In this document: positions 1 to 12,654 of the stretch, in pieces
Position numbering within the stretch: position 1 is the first letter of the stretch
Layout: the number at the start of each line of letters is the position of its first letter
Origin: Sanderia malayensis
Taxonomy: Eukaryota > Cnidaria > Scyphozoa > Semaeostomeae > Pelagiidae
Reading direction: 5' to 3'
Assembly (NCBI GenBank): GCA_013076295.1
Contig: RQOL01000772.1
Span: 992,001-1,056,000 of the forward strand
Length of the DNA stretch: 64,000 nucleotides
Made by a program: the position numbers and the translations under genes
Notes under the pieces: model-generated
Databases searched by the model: none
Told to the model about the DNA's origin: nothing
The model's input: the letters and a program-made list of their open reading frames with translations, nothing else

Positions 1-25
1 GTTAGAAAATCAGGGGGAGACTCAC

Positions 26-3000
26 CTTCAAATTTGTGACGCAAATCACGGAAACCAATCATCTCCAGCCAATCACCAACATCGTCTGCACTCCACTCTT
101 CGACGAGTAAATTCTCGAAGTTATGCATCGAATCGTCCTGTGGATGGGAGGAAGGCAAAAAATATGACATAATATTTCTTCAAGTAGAGCCAAGCAAATA
201 AGCTTCTCTTCAATCATATTCACCAAACCAACGAAACAAGGTTCCAAGAAGGAAATAGATAAATTTAGCTTTGAATTTACTTGGGTGTCGACTGGAAAGG
301 TTGCTTTATCCCCTTCTGAAACACTTTCATCGTATTTCCTGCGCGTAAAACAAACGATTTCAGAATCAACCCTGTATAGAGTAAACAATGCTTTGTTCTC
401 CATGTACAATGCTATGTGATTCGAACAAGCTTCACTCAGTTGAACGTCAATAGATCAACTGCCATTAAATTTTAATTCACCAAAGAGTTAAACATTTGCA
501 TCTTCAATAAATATCTGCCATTTATGCGATTTGCTTTATATAAACCTAAGCTTCAAGCCTCAATAACTAGAAAATCCAAATTACAAATTTTCTTAGCTTT
601 TCAGCTGGTCGAAGTTTCGATCGTAGAGCAATATCTAAAAACCCACATCTTCGATATCGTTATACTCGCCGAGTTTTCGGTTCCATTATTAGCAGTTGGG
701 GAACCAAAAAAAGGTTCAATAAGAATAGCTTCAACAAATATATCGACAGAGCATTACCTTTCAAGATCATCTGGAAAACTCAACTGTATGTGGTCGTCAA
801 CAAAGCCATCTTGACTGAGGGAGCGCTCTTTCATCATCTTCACAATGTTCGGCTTCTCATCCTCACAATCCTCATCGCTGCTAGAGAATGATGACCAAGT
901 CACATTAGACGAACTCCTTTCTATTTCCTTATGGCCGAGGACCTTTTCGAAGGTTGAAGACCGCTGTGAAGGCAAGAGTCTATTTGCATCCACCTCAGTT
1001 GAGGGCTCCTGCGAAACGGCAAGTCCCAGTTTACTTTTATCAGAAGAATATTCCAGTTCATTCGAGGCTGCGCAAGGGTCACCAGAAGGAAACGATTCCA
1101 AATCCAACCGACTGTATGAAGTAGAGGGAACAGGCATATCCTCAGAATGAGCCTGTGTGTTTACATCAAGAATTTCATCATCATAATCATCCAGATCGCC
1201 ACGTATTCCGTCATTAGTTACTGATAGGTTCTTCTCAGTATCTTGAACACCACCTCCATACGATCTTACGCTGTCACCCATGTAATTATTTCTGCTCTTA
1301 TCGCTGTCTTCGATTGATGTTTCAGGTTCGTAAAATAGATTAAAATCTTCGGTGGGTGGCTGGACGATCTCTTGATATCCCTCACCCGATTCAACCCCTT
1401 GCAGTTCCCCACCTGTTAAATTCCCCCCTTTCCTGTCGCGAACGCGCTGAAAAGATCTTCTCCTTTCCCTGCCCCCTTCAGAAACATCTGGCTGAGCGGC
1501 ATTCACCTCTGTTTGGTCTGCGAGTGAATCCAAACGATGGCCAACTGGCTCGTCAACTACAAAGTCAATGTTCACAGAATTCTCCATTGTCACATTTTCA
1601 CTCTCCAAATCAGAATTGAAATTATGAGTTGATAAAGACTCCTGTATACGCTCATCTCCTCCCAGGAAATCACTACTGAGATCTGGAGAAGCATTATCGG
1701 GGAGACCCTGCGTCGATGGAACGTGGTCTTCCCCGTCCGACAAAGCATCGAGCTGTAAAGCATCAGCTGGAAGAAATCTCGATGGAAAAGGAGGTGGGCA
1801 GGGAGCAATATCATCTTCTTCATCGGAAGAATTGTCAACTTGAGAGTCTTCGTGACATTCCATGTCCACTTGTCCACCGGCGTTATCAAACAGAAATGCT
1901 CGAGGTGTCTTCATCCTTTCAATATCATCACCCGTTGAATCTTCCATCCTGTCAGCTCCATCATCGAATGCTAGAGCATCAAATGAAGCTCGAATGGGCG
2001 TTATATCAAAGGCTTCTTTCTGCTCTTCCATCTCAATCTTGCTATCATGATCATCCTCTTTTCCCATTGCCTTTCCTTCTTCATTTACCAGGGATCTTGA
2101 TATCTCCGGGAGTTCATCCCACATACCGTCTTTCACAAAATTGATCTGAAATTCTTTATCATTCGATAAAATTGGGCTCTTGTTTCTCAATAGCACATGT
2201 GTTGATTCCAGCTTTGTTTCATCGCCACCAAATGAGAATTTCGCTGCACTTCCCGAAGAAACTCCACTCTGCAACCCAACAGGACTTTCAAGAAAAGCAT
2301 GCAACTCAACATCATCTGTTGCTAGTACTATGTCGTCAGATATAATAGGCGGAATAGCAAGTTCATCATCGTCTAACTCGTCTTCGTCTTGGTAAACTGT
2401 TGGTGGATCAATTATGTCCTCATCATCTGAGTCGATATCAACTGGCGGTGGAGGCGGGGGTATTGCTGGGAAATCGCCGGGGAATTTCCCAAGTTCAAAG
2501 CCAGACAAGACATCAATTGGAATTTCATCGTCTGCAAAGAGAGGGAGAGTTCATAATCTCATATATTCCACAGGATTCAAAATAAACAATTTTCAGAATG
2601 AAACAGAAAGATTGAGAACTCGAGACACATTGAGAACTCGAGATTGATTAAAAATAAAGATATCTAGGTTCAACTGAAAGACATGTTTGCATACCTTGCG
2701 TAGCTGCAGTAACATCAGGAATTCCGTTCTCTGTGGAAGCATGGCCTTCATCGTCCTTGGCCCCATCAGCTTCATCAATGCAACAAGGGGGTGGTACCAC
2801 CACACCCAAAAATGGATTATCTTCTCTTGTTGATAAATCAATTAACCCAGTAGATCCTCTGTTGCGATCGTCTTTCTTTACCATACCCACTTTTTCATCT
2901 TGAGCCACAGGGCTCTCCTTCACCTTGTGGGACACAACATTGGCTGACAACACAGGTTCAGCATTATCCTCAGAGCCTATTGGTTTGAACTTTCTCCGCA

Positions 3001-4372
3001 CATGATTACCTGCATCTCTTGATGACAAATTTTTCAATCGCCTAGCATTGCTAAATATAGATGCTGGAAATTTGCTTGCTTGCTGAGATTCAAATAACTG
3101 AGAGCTCTCATCTTCTTGATAACGTCCAGTACCAACAGTGTTTTGCTTTTTCTCTGGCAAAGGAGCACTTTCAGGGTTTTCAGACTCACCCGACAGAGAA
3201 ACAGTACCTTGCAAATTTTGCTTTACTTCTTCCACTCCTTGCAGAGACTTTCCACTGATTATGCTTGGCTTAGTACCACAAGATTCAACCATAGTCTCAA
3301 CAAAAGGTCCCACCTCTCCATTCCTGTCTCCATTAACATGCACAGGCTTTGGTTCAACTGAATTTTCAGAATTACTATCTGCATGAGGTCCTTTATTTTT
3401 CACCATGGAAAACTCTAATTGTAAGTTTGTGTTAAGTTCACTTGTGTCAAAGCTATCTGCTGTCACATCCTCTTCATCCTCATTTGAAAATAGTGCAGAA
3501 TCTACAGATAATGGTTGGACAACATCTTTGTCTAACTCTGCAGTGATAGATAAAGGCTCTTCCATTTCCCGAGAGTCTGTACTCTCCAGCAACTTACTTT
3601 CAGTTGATAACCGTTTGAAGAGTTCAAAAACCGGTCTCGTTGGACGATCTTGTGGAGAATCAATGTTCATAAAACTCCTCGATCCACGTCTGACTGGAGA
3701 GATGATCTGTGACCGGAGTTTTGTTGCAGTCATGTTGTCTGACCCAACTTGCTCTGTGCGACGAGATAATGAGGTAGCTTTCAGTCGCTCAGAAAAAGAC
3801 AATGAAGGCTTACCCTGTCCATTTTCTCTTTCTTGTTGTTGCTTATTAATATTTGGTGTTACTTTTAACGCTTCAATTTTTTTTATAACATCATCAGTTA
3901 CAGGTGCCATAGATGCACCAGGAGTTATACCAACAACAGGTTTTGGTAAAATATCTGGCTTTTTCCTGGCATTATTCATACCGTCATTATGAAACCTTTG
4001 AGCTGTAAAAACATCTTCACCACTGGACTTTCCATTTTTGTCTGACTGACCATTGCTTGCAACTGTTCCAGGTTTTAGCTTAGGTTTCTTGGCCACTGGA
4101 GGTGGAGGCAGTTTCAGCTTAACTTCTGTATTGGACGTCATATTTGTACTATTCAACAGACCATCTTCGTTTGATAATGATATATCAGTCACAGAACTTC
4201 GTTTTAAATGCTGTCTCGATGGAATTGACACCTTTCTTGTCGTATTTTTCACTCTAGACTTTGTAACATGATACAAAGGCGGTGTGTTGACACGGACATG
4301 GTCTAAAGTCTTTTCTTTTTCGTCCATGACAACAATTGGCTTAGGCTTTTTGAAATTAAAGAAGCCTTCCAT
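26..4372 (-). CDS. Large acidic/proline-rich protein with C-terminal SAM domain (3' end outside window)
   Basis: Four exons read on the minus strand: 2695-4372, 758-2531, 281-338 and 26-137. Every junction has GT..AG borders and the phases match (1, 2, 0). The start is the ATG at 4372 (MEGFFNFKKPKP). About 1,207 residues are visible and the gene runs off the left edge. The first 1,150 residues look disordered: a KLPPPPVAKKPKLKPG stretch near the N-terminus, a PPPPPP run followed by a strongly acidic DSDDED..YQDEDELDDDE segment after the first intron, then Ser/Asp-rich sequence. The last exon encodes the start of a SAM domain (EEWSADDVGDWLEMIGF, from about residue 1184), which usually mediates oligomerisation or protein docking. 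The layout suggests a scaffold or adaptor, but I do not recognise the family. Confidence is high that it is a gene and low for its role. Confidence 0.85.
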
Positions 4373-5009
4373 TTTTAAGTGAACAATACAACATTTGTAA
4401 ACGAATTAAAATGTCGTTTGTATGACAAACATTACGCTTGACTGGTAAACCCACAATTATGTTTTAATTTGCATTGAAGCCGAAAAATATCAGCATATCA
4501 TATTTCTGAACTTTTACATTTTACCTGGGTTTTAGGCCCATTTGGATAAAGAATGGGCACTTCGACTGTCATGTCAACAAACCAACACACGTTTGAGAAA
4601 TGCCCTCTCAATAGGTTAATAGGTTATCCCCACAAAAAGAATTCTAAAATGCGAAACGAAACAAATGTAAGGTTCATTAATCCACTACATTAAACAACTA
4701 TAATTAATCACCAGGAATACAGTTATTGCTCATTTGTGCTTGCGATGTGATGCGAAAAGAAAGAGGTAAGGAGAGGCACGAGGTAAATGGCATTTAACCC
4801 CCCTATCAATTTTGCCCCCTCAAAAGCCCCCCTTTTAAATGTCAAAGATTTTATAGTTTTTCCCCTCTCCCTCCCGGGGGGGGGGGGGGGCGGGTTACTG
4901 ATCTCGGTTCGAGTACCGAAGATAACATTACGTCATTCGCGCATCCTTGCATCATCTCAGATCAAGTTCGAGTTCGAGGCAAAACGAATTAAAACACAAG
5001 AGCAAAAAG
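4373..5009. promoter_or_regulatory. Divergent promoter region between SAM-domain gene and RNF185
   Basis: 637 bp separate two start codons pointing away from each other, so both promoters and 5' UTRs must lie here. No clear TATA box was identified. The right half (4798-4890) is C-rich then G-rich and includes a run of 15 G at 4876-4890. Confidence 0.6.
4871..4894 (+). repeat. Poly-G tract
   Basis: CCC followed by 15 consecutive G, then CGGG, about 120 bp upstream of the RNF185 start. Such a run can form a G-quadruplex and is also prone to length errors in sequencing. Confidence 0.8.
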
Positions 5010-6344
5010 ATGGCTACGTATGATGGAGGGGCTTCGACAACTACTGACAACCAAAACACGGATAAAAATAACGAACAAGATCAAAATACAAACTTCGAAT
5101 GTAACATATGCCTAGATGTAGCCAGAGATGCAGTTGTCAGCTTATGCGGACATTTATTTTGGTAATTATTTACTGGCTAATTTTTGACGTTTCACTTTTC
5201 GTATTTACAAAACAAACATCTGCTTGAATAACTTTTTGCGTAGATTTAGGCCTGGTCTACTTTTCATCCATCTATTATTGTTTTAAAGTGTTCTTTTTTT
5301 ATTCTTAGCTGGCCTTGCCTTCACAAAGTAAGTTTCACAACCGTATAATTACAATTTGATTACAATCGCTATTGCCTTTCTTTATTAATTTACACGCCTG
5401 TTAATACGGTTTAACACCTATTGACATCTCAAAATAGAGTACACGTAAAAGTGGTAACGTAGTTTATGAATGATTCTATTTTGCGTTTGCAGTGGTTAGA
5501 AACTCGACCAAATCGACCTGTCTGTCCAGTGTGTAAAGCTGGCATAAGTAAAGACAAAGTTATACCATTATATGGCAAAGATAATCCAGATAGGAAAGAC
5601 CCAAGGTAAATGTTTCATCCATCAAATTGGCCATCAAACTAATTGGTGGAATATCAACTGTTTACAATTCCAATCAAATACTTTTTACTTGTTTGCTGAT
5701 AATGTAACTTAATTGATCTTCCAGGGAAAAATTGCCCCCAAGACCTCAAGCACAACGACCTGAACCTGAAAATAATTACAATGTAAATTACCTGGCTTAT
5801 GATCAAATATACTTTTACAGTTACTAAAAGACCTACGAGACCCACAATCCCAAAACATGCCCCTACAAAGCCTGTTCAATTATTCAATGCAAAGTAATGT
5901 CCAATTTATCAAGTAAAATTTGTTTTAAATTTCAGCCTTTTCAAGGTTTTGGCTTTGGCAACAACAGTGGGCTTCACATTTCATTTGGAATTGGTGCATT
6001 TCCATTTAGCCTATTGGCAATGGTAGGTAAAATAGCAAACTATGTCTTACATATATTTCCTATAAAATGCTTGTTTAATAAATATCTAATTTTTTTCAGG
6101 CCTTTGGAAACAATGAACCACAAGGTATTCTAATAATATGTGCTCTTGAAATTTACTTGTTGTTGTTACCTGTTGCAAATCACTTGAACAAAACATTTGA
6201 GTGGTTGATCCTTTGAAATTCAAGTATTTCATTTATTTATTTGCAGTTCCTCCACAATCGCCGCAAGCACAACAAGAGCAGTTTCTTTCCCGATTGTTTC
6301 TCTGGATTGCACTATTGTTTATGTTTTGGTTGATTTTTGCATAA
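5010..6344 (+). CDS. RNF185: RNF185/RNF5-type RING E3 ubiquitin ligase
   Basis: Seven exons: 5010-5161, 5309-5327, 5493-5605, 5725-5782, 5936-6022, 6100-6124, 6247-6344; the total is 552 nt, encoding 183 residues. A C3HC4 RING lies at about residues 31-71 ([27 protein letters not shown]), followed by the family hallmarks [24 protein letters not shown] and SFGIGAFPF. The C-terminus has a membrane segment ([17 protein letters not shown]), preceded by EQFLSRLF as in vertebrate RNF185. RNF5/RNF185 are ER and mitochondrial membrane E3 ligases of ER-associated degradation. Exon 2 is only 19 nt and encodes part of the RING, including zinc ligands, so skipping it would shift the frame. RNF5 and RNF185 are close paralogues; the C-terminal half favours RNF185. 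Confidence 0.95.
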
Positions 6345-6360
6345 ACACTAGCACATGGAT

Positions 6361-6366
6361 AATAAA
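6361..6366 (+). terminator. Poly(A) signal of RNF185
   Basis: AATAAA lies 17 nt after the stop codon, the first canonical signal downstream. It implies a very short 3' UTR. Confidence 0.6.
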
Positions 6367-7037
6367 CAGTTTGATTTGCACATTGTACCTGTTTAAACCA
6401 AAATCTCTAATACATTGAGAAGATGTAATGCAAACTAATGGTAAAAAATGTTTCAACAAAATTGTACGAAGTTAAGTTCAAGCATTTCTCACAGCTTATT
6501 TAAGATTGATTTCATACATAACCATGCAACAAAAGGTGCTTAAGACACCATCACCCAAGTCAGAAGCCCCGATTTCCTTTGTTTTCCCAGAATTTGGTCA
6601 TTCAGCATTGGTAAATTCTATTAAAAATCAATTAATAATTAAAGACCTGTAATGAAGTAAGTAAGATTACAACTGAGAAACAACTATTTCAAATTCAATA
6701 TAATCAAATCAATTAAATACAATCATATTCCTTTTTAAGTTTAGTCTTTAAATGATAGAATTCAAAGTTTCTCTCAATGTAATTATTCTATTATTAACAG
6801 GTTTTTAGTTGATCAATTGGATTATTAATGCAAGCCAAACGTTTTTTTCTGTTGTGTTTACCTAACTTGCTTTATGATTAACAATTGGTAATTTATGCAT
6901 AACCTTTGTACAATTCCCGAACTGTTCCAGCTAGTCAATTTCTTTAAGCTATCTAGAATACACTTATGTACATTAAACTACACAGAATTCAATTACATTG
7001 ACACACTGATGGTAAATTTGGAGCCAAAAACCTTCAC
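6367..7037. other. Convergent intergenic stretch between RNF185 and IBA57
   Basis: AT-rich DNA between the 3' ends of two convergent genes. It presumably contains the IBA57 3' UTR. I see no coding exon or repeat in it. Confidence 0.5.
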
Positions 7038-8554
7038 CTAATAATGCAAGTCTTCAGGCCACCAACTTGGTCTGTAGGTAGACAACCTGACCTCTTTTCC
7101 ATCTTTGCATGAAGCAGTTAGATATTCACAATTGAATACTTCTTTGAGTCTCAGAATTCCTAATCCGACATTACCGTGCAAATCGCAAAGCTTACCCGCA
7201 GATTTCCCTGTGTTTGTCTTGATCAAAGCTTGAGGATTCAATTGCGAATAGGGTGTAGAGGAATCTGCAGATTGTGAATTTTTGTCTTTCAGTACAAGGG
7301 GCATCAAGCGTTTGCGGATGACTCCAGTGTGGTGTGTTCTGGCTGTGAGTTCTTGCCCAATGTAGCATCCTTTATGAAAGCATACTAAAATTGTGAACAG
7401 AGATGAGATGTTATCAAACACAACTGACAATATTTGATAGTGTAGCTCAGTGAATGAGCACTTTTGGAGCTAAAAGTTTACACCAGCTAGACCCATATTG
7501 ATAAAAGCTATCACCGTTAAAGTAGCTATCCAGTATGAGTATTTGTGGCTATCTTTAAGAAACCACTTTATAAGAAACTTACTAGTAGAATTTGTGCTAA
7601 ATTACAATAGATTCTTTTGTTCTATTGTTTTCATTGACAATAGAAAACAATAGAAAATTTAAGAAACTTTTACTAGTAGGGCTTGAGCCAGGTTTCTTAT
7701 AAAATAAAAACATGCACTTCACACTTTGGGATAGAATAACAGCATTTGAATCACAATTTAACCAACTCCTATGTAAACTTCCTTATTCTAGGCTAGGCTA
7801 TGACACTGCTAAAGATGTTGACTTTCAAAAGTCAGTTCATGCGCTCACCTCCGTGAGTCAATTCCAAGTTATACTCCAAGGGCAACGCATTACCAGATGG
7901 TATCTCCTGCAGACCCTCTGCAATTCCAAGTGTATATCGATGTGTCTTATAGACAGATTCATCAACTTCATTGCAACCTTCCATCCCAGGCATATTCAGC
8001 GGGGATTGTCCCGCAGGTGCAAGTACCCTAACACCCAACTGAGATAGCCGAGGGTCCTTATAAATAAAAGAACTTTCATTTTCACCATTTACAATTGCAT
8101 TGTCAATCTGCCTGTCGCAAATAAATGCTGCCCAGGCTTCAAAGTCATTGCTTGCGTCTGCAATCTCAAACTTTGCTCTGAGTTTGTACTTTTTAACATG
8201 TTTGATGACGTCATCGGCAGCATTTTTATCGCATTCTAAGAAGAAGTCATCGCCTTGTCCAGGCAGTGCGTATAACAACGTATCGTAGAGTACCCTGCCT
8301 TGGGCATTCAGAAACATGGTGTACATGACCCTCGTGCATCCTTTACCAGTCAAATTGTTTATGTCGTTGGTTATCAAGCCCTGAAGGAATTTTCTCGAAT
8401 CCCTCCCTTTGATTTTGAGGATACTTCGCTCTGCTAGTCTTGTTATCCACGGCTGACAGTTTCCGTTGTTCATCGTATGATGATTTCTGAGCATCAGTGC
8501 AAAGTTTGTTCTTAGTTTTAATGCTCCGTACCGCATGCAGCCAGGAAGCAACAT
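7038..8554 (-). CDS. IBA57: IBA57, mitochondrial iron-sulfur cluster assembly factor
   Basis: Two exons, 7849-8554 and 7038-7384, joined in phase 1, giving about 350 residues (human protein about 356). The hallmark of the IBA57/GcvT-like folate-binding family, KGCYIGQELTARTHHTGV, lies at about residues 240-257, directly after the splice. Upstream are RSILKIKGRDSRKFLQGLITND and NAQGRVLYDTLLY, typical of the tetrahydrofolate-binding fold. IBA57 acts with ISCA1/ISCA2 in maturation of mitochondrial [4Fe-4S] proteins. The start was set at MLLPGCMRYG because it begins a basic, hydroxylated leader resembling a mitochondrial presequence; an in-frame ATG 32 codons upstream is possible. The 464-bp intron holds an AT-rich inverted-repeat element. 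Confidence 0.93.
7566..7708. repeat. AT-rich inverted-repeat element in IBA57 intron
   Basis: The ends carry inverted copies of TTATAAGAAAC, and inside is a second inverted/direct pair (ACTAGTAG, AACAATAGAAAA). Similar ends occur near 20484, 44679 and 62576, suggesting a dispersed non-autonomous element. Confidence 0.45.
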
Positions 8555-10128
8555 TGTGTAATGAAAGTGAAACACGTGATCAAATGACGCGAAATATAGG
8601 CCTAAATAGATTACCTGTGGATAAGGAACGGAACGAAGGATATGATACAAATTTTCAAAATTCTTTCAAATTACTTTCGATTTTCTGCATGTAGAGGAGT
8701 CTTCAATTCCTTCGGAACTGACTTCACCTGATGCCTGCTCAACAAAACTTTTGTAATTTCTTACCGTCGACTTTTGTGGGTTGAGTTGACCGTGTTTAGA
8801 ATGCATCAGAATTTGCAAGTGTCGCCATCGCCACTCGCGCATTGCATTTTGTGTTATTGTATTTTATGATATGCAGAACAATAGAACTAGCAAAACCTAT
8901 GAGACAAATGCGCTTCATTAAATTAAAACGTGGCCAAAACAACTTTTAATCACCAATTACTATATGTTATACGTCATTTTGTCAATCAACTACGTCATGA
9001 TGACGTAGTTTATTGCAGCTTGTTTTTAACGCTGCATGGATTGGCCATGACGGCGTTGTTAATTAAGCACCATCATTTCCATCCCTATAATGAGCTAAAA
9101 TCACTGTAACTAACCAAACAAATATTTTTTCTCAGATTTTAGCAAATTTGAATAGCATTCTCAAATTTCTATGTCTAGTCATCAACTTATCCCAGTGGAG
9201 GGGATAGACACTATAACATGTGTTATGTATTATATCGCGATATCAGATGTTTTGAGGAAAATTTTCAAAGGGTAAGAAACGGGCCAATGAATCTTTTTTC
9301 ATCTGTCTTTTGTGTGTACCGCTGGCTGTTGTTAAAATGATGAAGCTTCAAATCCATGGCAACATCAGAATTCATGAATTGACAAACAACTCGCTTCACA
9401 AAGTCTTCATACAACTGTTTGTTCAAAGGACAAAAGTTCAATATTAAGCTCAGTACACATCGAATAAAAGCAACAAGGAAAAGTGAAACCAAATATTTGT
9501 CAATGGAAATTCGATGTCCTTTACTCGTTGTTGTCAGAGATACAGATGATGTTGTTTTGAAGTTTCGTGTTTGGTATATAAGGTTTGACTTGGAATTCTC
9601 ACAGGCATTGTAGTGGCAGTACCATACCGTCGTCAACCAACAAACATCGAACCCTTTCACCTGAGTGTTCATATTCCAATGAACAGTGGAGCTATTTTGA
9701 AATGTGCATAGCTAATACTGCGTTTTCAAGGCCTAATGGACTCAGATTTCAAATGTAATTGAAGATTGATCCGCGAGAGAAAAGAAGTCAGAACAGACGA
9801 AAGTTGTGAGCTAGGTTTTCTGTGGCATTTCGGTGTAAGAATAATCAAAAGGATCTTTGCACGTAAGTTCGTAAGTGTAACACACAGAGACAATCCTCTT
9901 ATGGACTTATAAACAACAAAGGCCTCAATAAAAGATAGAACGACAAATATTTCATCGTTAAAAAACTTATAGCTTTTTCAAACATGGAGACAATTTCAAG
10001 GACAAAGTAATGGATGGTATTTTTACAAGGTGGTGAGAATCTGATTTTTTCGACATGATACTGTGATAACGACTTGACTTGGGATGCCGTCTATTGAATA
10101 ACTTGAGAGGAATTAAAACGGTTTCGCG
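8555..10128. other. Intergenic region upstream of IBA57 and the ankyrin gene
   Basis: 1.57 kb between divergent starts, AT-rich. An open frame of 135 codons on the minus strand at 9265-9672 has no recognisable domain and I do not call it. The promoters of both flanking genes should lie here. Confidence 0.5.
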
Positions 10129-12054
10129 ATGTTTTCTTGCGATACCAAAAGACTCGCGCAGATTCACCAGCAGCGTTTTTTCGAATACATTGCAGTAGGA
10201 CGTCTTTACAAAATCCGACTGTTGCTGGAAGATGAAAACTGTAACATTGACGTCAACAGATTTGACGAGAATGCAATGACACCGTTGATGCTAGCATGCG
10301 AACTCGAAGATGACAAGGTGAAAACACGGAACCAAATTTTACGACTGCTCTTGGACAAGGGAGCGGACTTGAATATACCGGACCAGCGAGGACTGAGCAT
10401 TTTCTCGTGGGCTTGCAAGACAGGGAGAAACGATATTGTGAAATTGTTCGTCAAAAAATCAATGATGGATATTGATTTCAATAGAACTGATGCGAAAGGA
10501 GACACCGCTTTAATGTATGCTGTGCAGACACAGAACGCACCATTGGTCCGTATTTTAGTGAGGGCCATGCGGAAACTTGATGTTGATGTGGACAAGAGAA
10601 ATCAAAGTGACGTCACGCCGTATTTGGAAGCGAAGAGGATTGGAAACGAGGAGATTATGGCGATTTTGAAAAACGATGGAAATGCAAGTGAATCGATTCA
10701 AATATGTCCGTTGTATCAGAACGAGGAGTCGCCGTCACCTCGGGAAGGAGATGTGAAAGGCACTGAGATTAGATACAGGCCTACTCTTGCTTCGAAGATG
10801 AGGCAGGCTTTGTCGGTGCATAATAAGAAAGAATGGATGGCATATAGGAAAACATGGAACGTAGAAAGCAGAGTAAATGCCAACATAGTTGCCAAAAATG
10901 ACAAGAATACTAGGCAGCGAGTAAAAAGTGCTGGTAATATCAGCGTGAGAAATTTTAGAATCCAACAGAACTTGATGGATAAGGCTGTGAATATAGCAGA
11001 TGATAGGAAAGGTGGGAGAAATGTGGCAGACATGGTGGATGAAAAAGAGACTGTTGATGGGAAGGAAGAACGAAGGTCCGTTGATAGATCAAAGAGACCC
11101 AAGACCAGTCATCATTTCAACAGGAAGAGTGCTAGTACTATGGCCAGCATTACAACCAAGATAAAAGATATTGGTATTAATGATGCGGGGCAGATCCCCT
11201 TGGAAGGTGCAGCACACGAGGACAAACAACGAGAACAGGAAGACGCATTAACCAATGAAATTGAAGCAGGAAAGATAATGAAGCATGACAGTGAAGCAAA
11301 GATCGGTCTTGATTCTGTTAATAACAAAGCGAATCCAGAAAGAGTGCAGTCTCGCATTGGCAAATCTGAAGCCGAGGATAATAAAATAGACCATGACGTA
11401 TTCAACAGCGATGTAGACAAATCTTTGAAGCTTGTTCTACAGAAACGTTTACAGAGAAGAACACCAACCAGAATAAGATCTTCGGATTCAATAGATAAAT
11501 TAGGCCATGATAGACCAATGCAATACGAATTTTCAGAAAAGTGCGGGTCGTTGGGCGGAATTTTCCATCAAATGACGCAAGAAGCACAGTTCGCGCCCCA
11601 GCTACCGCGCGGTAAAGGATCCATAAACTCCGCATCGTCCGTTGACAATTTATCAACAACGTTGTCGCGACCAAATTCAAGCATGAGCGATAGCAAGCGG
11701 CACAACGCAGTCACATTCCAACGGCCGCGTTCAGCAGACATTCGTCGACCGAAGGTGATGGTGAGCTACGAAGACATCTACGAAGTATGCCCGGAGATGC
11801 GTCACAACGGCAAGCGGCAATGGTACACGGACCTGCAGTGGATGTTGGCGATGAAAGCGCAGCAGAACATCGAGACATATCTGCCCGCGCAGCCGGATAG
11901 ACAACTACCGCTGGACGATGCACCGTCGTCATCAAGCACTGAGGTTAAAATCGAGGCAGAAATGCCCAGATTAGCCAGAAGAACTTCTGTCATTGGTGAT
12001 ATCAAAAGACCTGGCTTACGAAAACGACAAACAACAATGTTTAACGTAAAATAG
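10129..12054 (+). CDS. Ankyrin-repeat protein, ANKRD34-like, single exon
   Basis: A single uninterrupted exon of 641 codons. The N-terminal 185 residues hold about four ankyrin repeats: GRLYKIRLLLEDE, TPLMLACELED..ILRLLLDKGADLNIPD, LSIFSWACKTGRNDIVKLFV and GDTALMYAVQTQNAPLVRILV. The repeat spacing and the extra insert before the second helix (DDKVKTRNQ) resemble vertebrate ANKRD34A/B/C, which are also single-exon. The rest is low-complexity, charged sequence with basic KR patches, followed by a more ordered tail (YEDIYEVCPEMRHNGKRQWY, then a tryptophan-containing helix) near residues 548-575. Function is not established; protein binding is likely. Poly(A) signals AATAAA follow within 100 nt of the stop. 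Assignment to ANKRD34 is an inference from architecture. Confidence 0.85.
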   Translation: MFSCDTKRLAQIHQQRFFEYIAVGRLYKIRLLLEDENCNIDVNRFDENAMTPLMLACELEDDKVKTRNQILRLLLDKGADLNIPDQRGLSIFSWACKTGRNDIVKLFVKKSMMDIDFNRTDAKGDTALMYAVQTQNAPLVRILVRAMRKLDVDVDKRNQSDVTPYLEAKRIGNEEIMAILKNDGNASESIQICPLYQNEESPSPREGDVKGTEIRYRPTLASKMRQALSVHNKKEWMAYRKTWNVESRVNANIVAKNDKNTRQRVKSAGNISVRNFRIQQNLMDKAVNIADDRKGGRNVADMVDEKETVDGKEERRSVDRSKRPKTSHHFNRKSASTMASITTKIKDIGINDAGQIPLEGAAHEDKQREQEDALTNEIEAGKIMKHDSEAKIGLDSVNNKANPERVQSRIGKSEAEDNKIDHDVFNSDVDKSLKLVLQKRLQRRTPTRIRSSDSIDKLGHDRPMQYEFSEKCGSLGGIFHQMTQEAQFAPQLPRGKGSINSASSVDNLSTTLSRPNSSMSDSKRHNAVTFQRPRSADIRRPKVMVSYEDIYEVCPEMRHNGKRQWYTDLQWMLAMKAQQNIETYLPAQPDRQLPLDDAPSSSSTEVKIEAEMPRLARRTSVIGDIKRPGLRKRQTTMFNVK

Positions 12055-12654
12055 ATATTGAAAAATAAAACACTAATACTTAGTTTAAAACAACAGCTAA
12101 TATAACAAATAAAATAACAGAAATAGAGCACTATTAATAAAGAGATTGACATTTTTATTCGCCATAGAAGGAGCCTCGATATTCCAAGCCTAATCGTAGT
12201 CAAATTTGATAACCCCGGTCTAATTAAGTAAATTGATAATTAATTAAAAGAAACGTGACAAAATCGCATCCCCAAATATAACAAGCTATCCTCAGTTTTC
12301 TTCTATGCAAAGCCTGTGACATAGCACCCCCCCCCTCCCCCAGGGCTCGCCATATCGAGGTTCCACAGCGACTCTACAAGCTATTAACTGCGTGCAGCAC
12401 GTATGACATTGTAAATATTTGGAGGTTTATTGGAGATTTATATTGTGAAGACATTATGAGATCTTCTTTAGAGACATTGAATCGCCTCAAATATATCCCA
12501 TAGAAAAGTATAAAAATTTAGGAGATGAAATATCTTTAATAAAACCGAAATATAAACCGCAGAATGAAAATTGATTAGTTTCTTCCTTGCTTAATTTATT
12601 GTATATTAAAATACCTTACTGCTTGAATTCGGATTTCTGTGTGTCGTTTCATTC
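12055..12654. other. Convergent 3' UTR region of ankyrin gene and PRR11
   Basis: Contains several AATAAA motifs just after the ankyrin gene and a C-run near 12328-12345. There is no coding exon. Confidence 0.5.

Noticed and set aside
4900..4930. GGTTCGAGTACC resembling a tRNA T-arm
   Set aside because: No anticodon or acceptor stem can be formed; the upstream sequence is a G-run.
9265..9672. 135-codon minus-strand frame between IBA57 and the ankyrin gene
   Set aside because: No domain, no splice context and no family resemblance; AT-rich DNA gives such frames by chance.
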